Under the pieces are notes generated by a model that had not been told where the DNA came from, made no database searches, and saw only the letters and a program-made list of their open reading frames with translations. Positions 1-6,179 of a DNA stretch of 11,595 nucleotides are shown in pieces (position 1 is the first letter of the stretch; each line of letters opens with the position of its first letter). The stretch lies in contig QHRS01000033.1 of NCBI GenBank assembly GCA_003221435.1, forward strand, positions 10,142-21,736. Reading direction: 5' to 3'. Source of the DNA: Candidatus Rokuibacteriota bacterium. GTDB taxonomy: Bacteria > Methylomirabilota > Methylomirabilia > Rokubacteriales > CSP1-6. Position numbers and translations under genes: made by a program.

Positions 1-1
1 C

Positions 2-682
2 GTGGTGGCGCCTGTGCTCGTCGGGCTGCTTGGAATGCTCATCGAGGCCACGATGCTCCGGCGGCTCTACCTCGAGGACCCCTTGCAGGGGCAGTTGCTC
101 ACCTTCGGCCTCGCCATGGTCATCGAACAGGGCATCCGGATCGTCTGGGGGCTCAGCCCGAAGAGCTTCGAGCTGCCGCCGGTCTTCGCGGGCGCGCTCG
201 AGCTGGGGGCGCTCACCTACTCGAAGTACCGGAGCTTCATCCTCCTCTGCGTGGTGCTGCTGATCGTCGGCCTGGTGCTCTTCCTCGAGAAGACCCCGAT
301 CGGCACGATCGTCCGCGCCGGGAGCCGCGACCCGATGATGGTCCGGCTCCTCGGCATCAGTCTCGGGCCCGTCCTCACGCTGGTCTTCGGGCTCGGCGTC
401 GCCCTGGCGGCGGTCGCCGGCGTGCTCTCGGCCCCCCTCGCGGGCGTCCAGCCGGCGATGGGCGTGAACGTCGGCACCGCGGCGTTCGTGGTCGTCACCA
501 TCGGCGGCCTCGGCAGCTTCTGGGGCGCCATCATCTCCGGGCTGCTCGTCGGGCAGGTGGTGAGCCTGAGCATCTACTTCCAGCCCCGCGCGGCCGAAGC
601 GTCGATGTACGTGCTGATGGCGCTCATCCTCCTGCTCCGCCCGCGCGGCTTGATGGGGGAGCGCTGGGAAAAGTTCGAGTGA
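2..682 (+). CDS. livH: LivH-type branched-chain amino acid/amide ABC transporter permease, 5' end cut by window
   Basis: Inner-membrane permease of a Liv/HAAT-type ABC importer (branched-chain amino acids, or amides and urea in related systems), which would pair with the LivM domain of the next gene. The 226 visible residues are mostly hydrophobic helices. Family-typical segments are the DPLQGQLLTFGLA stretch near residues 27-39, the cytoplasmic-loop region with AGSRDPMMVRLLGI near 106-119, and the C-terminal TIGGLGSFWGAIISGLLVGQ followed by LLRPRGLMGE. Full-length LivH is about 290 residues and no stop or convincing start lies upstream, so roughly 60-70 N-terminal residues are outside the window. 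The GTG at position 2 should not be taken as the start. The stop TGA overlaps the next gene's GTG (GTGA, 679-682), which indicates one operon. No periplasmic binding protein is in the window. The family call is secure; the substrate is not determinable. Confidence 0.93.
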   Translation: MVAPVLVGLLGMLIEATMLRRLYLEDPLQGQLLTFGLAMVIEQGIRIVWGLSPKSFELPPVFAGALELGALTYSKYRSFILLCVVLLIVGLVLFLEKTPIGTIVRAGSRDPMMVRLLGISLGPVLTLVFGLGVALAAVAGVLSAPLAGVQPAMGVNVGTAAFVVVTIGGLGSFWGAIISGLLVGQVVSLSIYFQPRAAEASMYVLMALILLLRPRGLMGERWEKFE

Positions 683-3237
683 GGCGGGCGGCCGCGGTCG
701 CGCTCCGCCACCCCCTGACCTGGCTGTACGCCTGGTTCCTCGTCCTCCCGTTCCTCATGAACGCCGTCAAGTCGACGGTGTCGCTCGGCACGGAGATCGT
801 GCTCTTCAGCCTCCTGGCAATCGCCTACAACCTGCTCATGGGCTACACCGGGCTGGTCTCGTTCGGCCACGGCGCGTTCTTCGGGATCGGCGGCTACGCG
901 GCGGGCCTCACGCAGATCCACTTCGCGAGAGGCATGGTGGTCCCGCTGCTCGCCGGCGTCGCGGCGTCCGCGCTCGCGGGGGGCGTCATCGGCTTCCTGC
1001 TGATGCGCAAGCGCGGCGTGTACTTCTCGCTCCTGACCCTCGCCTTCACCCAGATGTTCTTCTACATCGTCTACGGCGCCACGAACGTGACCGGAGGCGA
1101 AAACGGCCTCGGCGGGATCGAGCGCTTCCCGCTGCGCCTGGGCGTCGCGACGCTCGATCTGGGCGACAAGCAGGTCTACTACTACGCGAGTGCGACCGTC
1201 GCCGCGGCCGCGATCTTCCTCCTCTGGCGAATCGTCCACTCGCCGTTCGGCCGGGTGCTCGAATCGATCCGCGAGAACGAGCAGCGCGCGAGCTGCGTCG
1301 GCTACGACGTCAAGCGCTACAAGCTGATCGCCTTCATCGTGTCGTGCGCCTTCAGCGGGCTCGCCGGCGCGCTCTACACCTTCCTCCTGAACTTCGCCTA
1401 CCCCGAGTCCCTTCACGTCACCATGGCGGGTGAGATCGCAGCCATGACCCTGGTCGGCGGGATGAAGAGCTTCATCGGTCCCGCCGTGGGCGCGGCGGTG
1501 TTCGTGTTCATGCGCGACACGCTGTCCTCCTGGACCCAGAACTGGCTGATCTACTTCGGCATGATCTTCATCGCCTTCGTGCTCTTCTCCCCGAACGGGA
1601 TCGTCGGCGTCTTCCAGCGCCTCCGCGGGCCGCGGCGGTTCTCCCCCCCAGCGGTGCCCGCCGCCGTCTCCGCCGCGCCGCGGCCGGCGCGACAGCCGAC
1701 GGCCAGCCCGCCGCCCGCAGAGGCCGGGTCGCACCTGATTCTGGACGTGCGCGGTCTCGCCAAGCGATTCGGCGCGCTGGCCGCCGTCGACGGCGCGACC
1801 TTCCAGGTCCGGCGCGGTGAGCTGCGCTCGCTGATCGGCCCGAACGGCGCGGGCAAGACGACGCTCTTCAATGTTCTGACCGGGCTCCTTCTGCCCGACG
1901 GCGGGCACGCGGCGTTTGAGGGCACGGCGATCACGGCCCGCCCGCCCCATCAGATCGTGGCGGCCGGCGTGTCTCGCTCCTTCCAGATCATCAGCATCTT
2001 CCACGCGCTCACGGTGTTCGAGAACGTGCGCATCGCAGCGCAGGCCAAGCACGCGCGCCGGTTCTCGATGCTGTCCAGCACGCACCGCTTCGCCGACCTC
2101 AACGACGAAGCGCTCGGGCTCGTGCGGCGGGTCGGCCTGGCCAGCAAGGCGTTCACGGTCGCGAGCAGCCTCTCCCACGGCGACCAGCGCCTCCTCGAGA
2201 TCGGGATCGCCCTCGCGACGCGCCCCAGGCTGTTGCTGCTCGACGAGCCGCTCGCCGGCCTGGCGGCGCCGGAGCGAAGGCGCGTCGCGGACCTGATCCG
2301 CGAGCTGCATCAGTCGGTGACGATCGTCCTGATCGAGCACGACATCGATCAGGTCCTGGCGCTCTCGGACCGGATCACCGTCCTGCACCAGGGCCGAGTG
2401 ATCGCCGAGGGGCGCCCGGCCGAGATCCAGCAGAATCCCGAGGTCCAGACCGCGTACCTCGGCCATCTCGCGGTCGCCAGCGAGGCCACAGGCGTTCCCG
2501 CCACATGTACGGGCGAACCCCTGCTGCGGGTGGAGGCCGTGAACAGCGCGTACGGCAAGAGCCACATCATCCACGACGTCTCGCTCGACGTGTATCCCGG
2601 AGAGTTCGTCTCTCTCCTGGGCCGCAACGGCGCCGGCAAGACGACGACGCTCGCGACGATCACGGGCGTCGTCCCGCCGCGAACGGGGCGCGTCGTCTAC
2701 CGGGGCCGCGACGTCGCCGGCCGGCCGCCCGAGGAGATCGCCCGGCTCCGGATCGGCCTCGTCCCCCAAGGCCGCCGGATCTTCCCGAACCTCACCGTGC
2801 TCGAGAACATCCAGATCGGCCAGCGCCCCGCGCCCGGTGGAAGCGGCGCGGGCGCCGACCCGCGCGGTTGGACGGTGGAGCGCGTCTTCTCGACCTTCCC
2901 GAGGCTGCGGCTGCTCAAGGACTCCCGGGGCGGGACCCTGAGCGGCGGCGAGCTGCAGATGCTGGCGATCGCTCGGGCGTTGATGGGCAACGTGGAGCTG
3001 CTGCTCCTGGACGAGCCGTTCGAGGGCCTCGCGCCGGCGGTCGTGGAAGGGATGTGGAAGGTCCTGCAGGAGATCAAACGCGGAACCACGATCCTGCTGG
3101 TGGAACAGAACGCGGATCTCGCGCTCGCGTTGTCCGACCGCGCCTACGTGATCAACAACGGCTCGATCGCCTGGAACGGCGACGCGCGGTCACTCCAGGC
3201 CGACCACGGCCTGCGGCTCAAACTTCTCGGAGTCTGA
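679..3237 (+). CDS. LivM-LivG-LivF triple fusion: ABC importer permease plus two ATPase domains
   Basis: One 852-residue protein carrying three components that are usually separate. Residues 1 to about 317 are a LivM permease (multiple membrane helices, with GYTGLVSFGHGAFFGIGGYA near 55-74 and FSPNGIVG at its end). Residues about 318-352 are a Pro/Ala-rich linker. Residues 353 to about 595 are a LivG ATPase: Walker A GPNGAGKT 387-394, signature LSHGDQ 498-503, Walker B with D522/E523, H-loop His554. Residues 615-852 are a LivF ATPase: Walker A GRNGAGKT 648-655, signature LSGGE 754-758, D778/E779, and the VEQN form with Gln810 usual in LivF. The LivG signature has His in place of the first Gly of LSGGQ. 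All nucleotide-binding motifs are intact, so both sites look able to bind ATP. The reading frame is uninterrupted across both junctions. The GTG start overlaps the livH stop by 4 bases and has only a poor ribosome site, which fits translational coupling. LivM-LivG fusions are known; the triple form is less usual. Confidence 0.95.
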   Translation: MRRAAAVALRHPLTWLYAWFLVLPFLMNAVKSTVSLGTEIVLFSLLAIAYNLLMGYTGLVSFGHGAFFGIGGYAAGLTQIHFARGMVVPLLAGVAASALAGGVIGFLLMRKRGVYFSLLTLAFTQMFFYIVYGATNVTGGENGLGGIERFPLRLGVATLDLGDKQVYYYASATVAAAAIFLLWRIVHSPFGRVLESIRENEQRASCVGYDVKRYKLIAFIVSCAFSGLAGALYTFLLNFAYPESLHVTMAGEIAAMTLVGGMKSFIGPAVGAAVFVFMRDTLSSWTQNWLIYFGMIFIAFVLFSPNGIVGVFQRLRGPRRFSPPAVPAAVSAAPRPARQPTASPPPAEAGSHLILDVRGLAKRFGALAAVDGATFQVRRGELRSLIGPNGAGKTTLFNVLTGLLLPDGGHAAFEGTAITARPPHQIVAAGVSRSFQIISIFHALTVFENVRIAAQAKHARRFSMLSSTHRFADLNDEALGLVRRVGLASKAFTVASSLSHGDQRLLEIGIALATRPRLLLLDEPLAGLAAPERRRVADLIRELHQSVTIVLIEHDIDQVLALSDRITVLHQGRVIAEGRPAEIQQNPEVQTAYLGHLAVASEATGVPATCTGEPLLRVEAVNSAYGKSHIIHDVSLDVYPGEFVSLLGRNGAGKTTTLATITGVVPPRTGRVVYRGRDVAGRPPEEIARLRIGLVPQGRRIFPNLTVLENIQIGQRPAPGGSGAGADPRGWTVERVFSTFPRLRLLKDSRGGTLSGGELQMLAIARALMGNVELLLLDEPFEGLAPAVVEGMWKVLQEIKRGTTILLVEQNADLALALSDRAYVINNGSIAWNGDARSLQADHGLRLKLLGV

Positions 3238-3831
3238 GCCCCGGACGAGACGCTATATCCTGTCCCCGACGTCCGAATTCCGCCAACCGCGCTCAAAATC
3301 GTCACCCGGGTGAGCGCACCACGTGAGGACTGCCGTCCAAATCCGTGTATGCTAGTTCCCTATACCATGTCCTCGTGGAACCGATCGTTCTGGCCCGCCG
3401 TCTTCATCCTCGTGCTGATGACTCTGGCTCGGGGCCAGTGCTGCCTGAGCAATGCGTATGCGGTTTGGCCCTCGAGCGCGACGTGGGACGACCCATGGAC
3501 GCTCGAGATCCAGGAGATCAACACCCTCATTTCTGTCGCGGCTCTCCACACCAACCCGACTCGTAAGGCCGACGGCCGGCTGATTGCTGCGGTGCCCCGT
3601 CTCGGACCGGCCGCCCCGTCCATCGACGCGTGGACGATCGGCAGGCCGGCTCGAATCGGACAGGTCCTCGGCGCCCAACACGTGGGCCTTGCCGATGGCC
3701 CGGCCCTTCCTTCGCTTGTCACCAGGGCTCCTCCATCGATCTGAAGCTCCAGAGTCCAATTCTAGGCGAGCGGCATTGGCAGGCTCGGCAGAAGGCCTCC
3801 CACGGGACTCGGCGCGACAGAGGAGAGATCG
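3238..3831. other. Stretch of about 600 bases without a confident gene
   Basis: This lies between the transporter stop and the pilin start. It holds a 12-base palindrome TCACCCGGGTGA at 3302-3313, a TATGCT hexamer at 3348-3353 without a matching -35, and one doubtful ORF (3367-3744, listed separately). No U-tracted terminator was found after the transporter; the only pairing near its stop is a 6-base inverted repeat CGGACG/CGTCCG (3242-3247 and 3270-3275) with a 22-base loop, too weak to call. The pilin ribosome site AGGAG is at 3821-3825. No repeat, tRNA or mobile-element end was recognised. Confidence 0.5.
3367..3744 (+). CDS. Doubtful ORF, possible small secreted or membrane-anchored protein
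   Basis: No family is recognised. From the ATG at 3367 the ORF gives 125 residues. The first 26 have the shape of a signal peptide or membrane anchor: a short polar start with one Arg, a hydrophobic run WPAVFILVLMTLA at about 8-20, then RGQCC. The rest is Pro/Ala-rich and featureless. For it: the first 75 or so codons mostly end in G or C, as expected for coding DNA here. Against it: there is no ribosome site, no homology is recognised, and the minus-strand reading frame 3360-3722 shares the same third codon positions, so the base bias does not choose a strand. An in-frame GTG at 3310 could extend it, again without a ribosome site. It may be noncoding. Confidence 0.22.
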   Translation: MSSWNRSFWPAVFILVLMTLARGQCCLSNAYAVWPSSATWDDPWTLEIQEINTLISVAALHTNPTRKADGRLIAAVPRLGPAAPSIDAWTIGRPARIGQVLGAQHVGLADGPALPSLVTRAPPSI

Positions 3832-4230
3832 ATGAACCAGCTTTGGAGAACGAGACACAGGACGAGGAACGAGCGCGGCTTCACGCTCATCGAGCTGATG
3901 ATCGTCGTCGCGATCATCGGCATCCTCGCGGCCATCGCGATTCCGCTGTACGCGAACATCCAGGCGCGTGCGCGGATCGCCAAGGCCCGGGCCGACGCCC
4001 GGACCGTCGCCAGCGCGGTCAGCATGTACTCGGCGACATTCGGCTCGATCCCGGCCGGCCTGGCCAACCTGACCGTCGCGACGACGATCAACGGCACGAG
4101 CGGCGGGCCGTTCATGAAGTCGATCCCGACCCCGCCGGTGGGATGGACCGCGTACAGTTACACGTCCGCGACGGACGGTACGTACACTGTCGGCGCCAGC
4201 GGCGACGCCACCACGGTGGCAGCCCCCTAG
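3832..4230 (+). CDS. Type IV pilin / GspG-like pseudopilin
   Basis: Precursor of a pilin-like filament subunit, processed by a prepilin peptidase and assembled from the inner membrane. The 132-residue protein has a basic 16-residue leader ending in Gly16, then Phe17 and the class III signal FTLIELMIVVAIIGILAAIA with Glu at mature position 5 (Glu21), then the helix AKARADARTVASAVSMYSATFG typical of GspG/PilE-like proteins. The C-terminal part, with PFMKSIPTPPVGW and then a short Ser/Thr/Gly-rich strand region ending in a GASGDATT-like turn, resembles a small type II secretion major pseudopilin. The mature length is about 116 residues, at the short end for GspG, and no disulfide-loop cysteines are present. 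Start choice: AGGAG at 3821-3825 lies 6 bases before the ATG. No secretion or pilus assembly genes are in view, so it is an orphan locally. Whether it is a pilin or a pseudopilin cannot be settled here. Confidence 0.9.
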   Translation: MNQLWRTRHRTRNERGFTLIELMIVVAIIGILAAIAIPLYANIQARARIAKARADARTVASAVSMYSATFGSIPAGLANLTVATTINGTSGGPFMKSIPTPPVGWTAYSYTSATDGTYTVGASGDATTVAAP

Positions 4231-4243
4231 CACCGCGTGACCC

Positions 4244-4284
4244 GTGATTCGGGAGGGGCGTCGATCGCGCCTCTCCCGGATCAC
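4244..4284 (+). terminator. Long hairpin after the pilin gene, probable terminator without U-tract
   Basis: The arms 4244-4260 and 4268-4284 pair over 17 bases, with two G-U wobbles and a 7-base loop (TCGATCG). The hairpin begins 14 bases after the pilin stop. No T-run follows on either strand, so it may act as a transcript-end stabiliser or a rho-assisted terminator. Confidence 0.6.
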
Positions 4285-4453
4285 CGCCGCTCACCCCGGC
4301 TCCATTCTCTCCGCACGAGCCCGGCATCTTCGTCGTCCCAGGCCTGGCACCGCTGACGCTGCAGCTCAAACGGTCGGCAGGGACCTCGACGCGGTCCGGG
4401 TGCGCATCGGAGAGTCGCAGGCTCGCCCCGGGCCGCCTGCGCTCGCGAGCGAT

Positions 4454-4615
4454 TCAGCTCTTCCGCGACGTCTTCGAGAAGAACGTCCCGAGCCGTTGCT
4501 CCAGGCCGCGGCTCCCGCAGCTCGGGCAGATCGCGCCCCGCTCGTGCTCGCTGATCGTCTGCGTGATCGACACTTCGCGCTTGCAGGACGGGCAGTAGTA
4601 TTCGTAGAGCGGCAT
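4454..4615 (-). CDS. fmdB: FmdB-family zinc-ribbon protein
   Basis: A 53-residue zinc-ribbon protein of the FmdB family, named from the amidase gene cluster of Methylophilus methylotrophus where it was proposed to be regulatory; its biochemical role is unsettled. The N-terminus MPLYEYYCPSC is diagnostic. The metal-binding pairs are Cys8/Cys11 and Cys30/Cys33 (CPSC, CPSCG), followed by a basic Ser/Lys/Arg tail. The length is short but within the family range. The ATG at 4615 is chosen because GGAGG lies 5 bases upstream on the minus strand. The same frame stays open to 5263, but that extension runs antisense through the amidase and is not credible. The gene is divergent from the acetamidase/formamidase gene, with about 217 bases between starts. 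A candidate promoter is at 4659-4687. Standalone FmdB genes are common in bacteria, so a functional link to the amidase is plausible but not proven. Confidence 0.88.
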   Translation of the reverse strand: MPLYEYYCPSCKREVSITQTISEHERGAICPSCGSRGLEQRLGTFFSKTSRKS

Positions 4616-4658
4616 AAGCTCCTCCCCACTGAGGCCAGTCCAGATCGAAACCGCGCCC

Positions 4659-4687
4659 AGCGTAGCCCCGTGGAGGCACGGGGTCAA
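4659..4687 (-). promoter_or_regulatory. Candidate sigma-70 promoter for fmdB, with a hairpin in the spacer
   Basis: On the minus strand TTGACC (4682-4687) and TACGCT (4659-4664) are separated by 17 bases. The -35 is good and the -10 is only a 3/6 match. The spacer is almost filled by a perfect 7-base inverted repeat, CCCCGTG at 4666-4672 and CACGGGG at 4677-4683, with a 4-base loop. The repeat could be an operator. A transcript would start near 4652, giving a leader of about 37 bases. Confidence 0.35.
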
Positions 4688-4746
4688 GACGTCGCATCGC
4701 CTCCACATTTCAGTTACCGACGGCGTACATAGGACGTGGAACAGCC

Positions 4747-4774
4747 TTGACAACTTCGTCTGGGCGGTGATAAG
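4747..4774 (+). promoter_or_regulatory. Candidate sigma-70 promoter for the acetamidase/formamidase gene
   Basis: A perfect -35 TTGACA at 4747-4752 is followed after 16 bases by GATAAG at 4769-4774 (4/6 match to TATAAT). The predicted start near 4781 leaves a leader of about 50 bases before the GTG at 4833. The minus-strand FmdB candidate promoter lies just upstream, so both directions may be controlled from this intergenic region. Confidence 0.5.
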
Positions 4775-4832
4775 CGTGCTCCATCCCTCGCTGTGAAAGA
4801 TGCCGTGAACCTCAGACGAAAGAGGGTGCGCC

Positions 4833-6125
4833 GTGTGCTTCATCCACTCGGATAGCGTCATTTCACGGAGAAGCTTCATCGAACAATTCTCCCTGGGCGC
4901 GGCGGCCGCAGCGGCGGTCGCCGGCGTCGGCTCGCGGCTCGCGGCCGCCAGTGAGGGCGTGGCCGCTCCGGGCGCTGGTGAACCGGACGTGGTCGTACCG
5001 GTTTCCCAGAACCCCCCGGCTCGCGGCGGGCTCACGACGATAGACGGCTTTTCAAAGACCCTGCACAACCGCTGGAACCAGGATATCCCCGCCGCCGCAC
5101 GGGTACATGAAGGTGACACGGTACAGTTCTTGTGCCGAGACGCCCTGGATATCGGCACCGCCGCACGGACGCTCAGGCCCGACGGCGTTCTGACGCTCGA
5201 TCTGGGAAAGGTGCATCCTCTGACGGGTCCCGTCGAGATCGAGGGTGCCAAGCCCGGCGACATCCTGGAAGTCGAGATCGTCGATGTCGCGCCGCTCGTC
5301 GACTTCGGTTACGTCGTCATCGGCCCGGCCCTCGGCCTGTTCGGAGGTCTCCGCCCCGATATCCTGGCGCCGTTCAACCAGTTCACCGAAGCCTCAGAGC
5401 TTAGCGACCCGAATCCGGGAAGGGTGCCGGGCGCCATTCCCGCGGACCAGCCGTTCAATAGTGGCGCACCATTCGTCCAGATATTCACGTTCAACAAGGG
5501 ACAGAACACCGGGTTTGCGATGTTCGAGGGGAAAGACACCGGGAGGAAGGCCAAGATCCCGATCGCCCCGTTCATGGGAGTGTACGGCGTGGCGCCCCTG
5601 AGAAAGGGGATGTATCGAACGGTCCCGCCGAATGTGAGCGGCGGGATGGGGGGCAACACGGACATCAAGCAGTTCGTCAAGGGCTCCAGGCTTCAGTATC
5701 CGGTCCTCGCGGACGGCGCGAAGTTCTCGGTCGGGGACGGTCATATGGCCCAGGGGGACGGAGAAGTCTGTGTGACCGCCATCGAGACCCTCATGGCCGT
5801 GACCTGCAGGTTCAAGATCATCCCCGACACGATCATCGAGTCGCCGCGGGCGATTGTGCCGGCGGCCGACCCTACCGACTTCGGGTTGACCAGGGAGATG
5901 CTGGCGAAGGGCTTCTACCACACGACCGGCGTCGGACCGGACCTCATGGCGAACGCCAAAAGCGCGGTCAGGGCCATGATCGACTGGCTCGTGCGCGACC
6001 AGGGCCTCAGTCTCCACGAGGCTTACGCCATCTGCAGCGTCGCCGGCGATCTCAAGATCAGCGAAGTGGTGGATATCCCGAACTGGGTGGTTTCGATGAC
6101 CGTGCCCCGAGGGATATTCGAGTAG
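4833..6125 (+). CDS. Tat-exported acetamidase/formamidase (FmdA/AmdA) family protein
   Basis: Member of the FmdA/AmdA amidohydrolase family, which hydrolyses formamide, acetamide or other short amides to ammonia and the acid. Visible family motifs are VHPLTGPVEIEGAKPGD with His128, GGNTDIKQFVKGS around Asn275/Asp277, and GDGHMAQGDGEVC with His304, Gln307 and Glu311, the likely metal and active-site region. The protein is 430 residues, near family size. Unusually, the N-terminus has a twin-arginine signal: SRRSFI at residues 11-16, a hydrophobic Ala-rich stretch to about 33, and a plausible cleavage after Ala39 (AAA-SEG). This predicts export of a folded, metal-loaded enzyme, whereas characterised formamidases are cytoplasmic. 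The GTG start at 4833 is supported by AGAGGG at 4821-4826 with 6 bases spacing, and by the complete Tat signal it gives. It is divergent from fmdB. Substrate is unknown. Confidence 0.93.
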   Translation: MCFIHSDSVISRRSFIEQFSLGAAAAAAVAGVGSRLAAASEGVAAPGAGEPDVVVPVSQNPPARGGLTTIDGFSKTLHNRWNQDIPAAARVHEGDTVQFLCRDALDIGTAARTLRPDGVLTLDLGKVHPLTGPVEIEGAKPGDILEVEIVDVAPLVDFGYVVIGPALGLFGGLRPDILAPFNQFTEASELSDPNPGRVPGAIPADQPFNSGAPFVQIFTFNKGQNTGFAMFEGKDTGRKAKIPIAPFMGVYGVAPLRKGMYRTVPPNVSGGMGGNTDIKQFVKGSRLQYPVLADGAKFSVGDGHMAQGDGEVCVTAIETLMAVTCRFKIIPDTIIESPRAIVPAADPTDFGLTREMLAKGFYHTTGVGPDLMANAKSAVRAMIDWLVRDQGLSLHEAYAICSVAGDLKISEVVDIPNWVVSMTVPRGIFE

Positions 6126-6152
6126 GATCATTTCCGCGTCGCGCAGCGCGCG

Positions 6153-6178
6153 CGAGGGCAGCCCCGACCCTGCCCTCG
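6153..6178. terminator. Terminator-like hairpin between convergent genes
   Basis: A perfect 9-base inverted repeat, CGAGGGCAG at 6153-6161 and CTGCCCTCG at 6170-6178, has an 8-base loop and is followed on the plus strand by TTTA. It begins 27 bases after the amidase stop and sits just beyond the minus-strand lipoprotein stop at 6180-6182, so it may serve both convergent genes. Confidence 0.65.
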
Positions 6179-6179
6179 T

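Noticed and set aside
574..2769. A 731-residue open frame on the minus strand opposite the transporter genes
   Set aside because: It is an antisense shadow typical of GC-rich DNA: the translation is dominated by Arg, Asp, Glu and Ala, has no domain, and lies opposite intact LivH/LivMGF motifs.
3774..3790. A sigma-54-like promoter (TGGCAGGCTCGGCAGA) before the pilin
   Set aside because: The GG is present but the required GC falls two bases off the -12 position, so it does not meet the consensus.
3352..4284. A 310-residue minus-strand frame running under the pilin gene
   Set aside because: It is Arg/Asp-rich without motifs and overlaps the well-supported pilin antisense.
4417..4440. Hairpin GCAGGC/GCCTGC after the fmdB stop as a terminator
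   Set aside because: Only a 6-base stem with a 12-base loop and no U-run; the neighbouring 12-base palindrome at 4440-4451 has no loop. Too weak to call.
4616..5263. N-terminal extension of the FmdB frame
   Set aside because: The frame stays open upstream but runs antisense through the amidase. The ATG at 4615 has a good ribosome site and starts exactly with the family's MPLYEYYC.
5394..6131. A 245-residue minus-strand frame opposite the amidase
   Set aside because: Antisense to conserved amidase motifs, with no recognisable domain.
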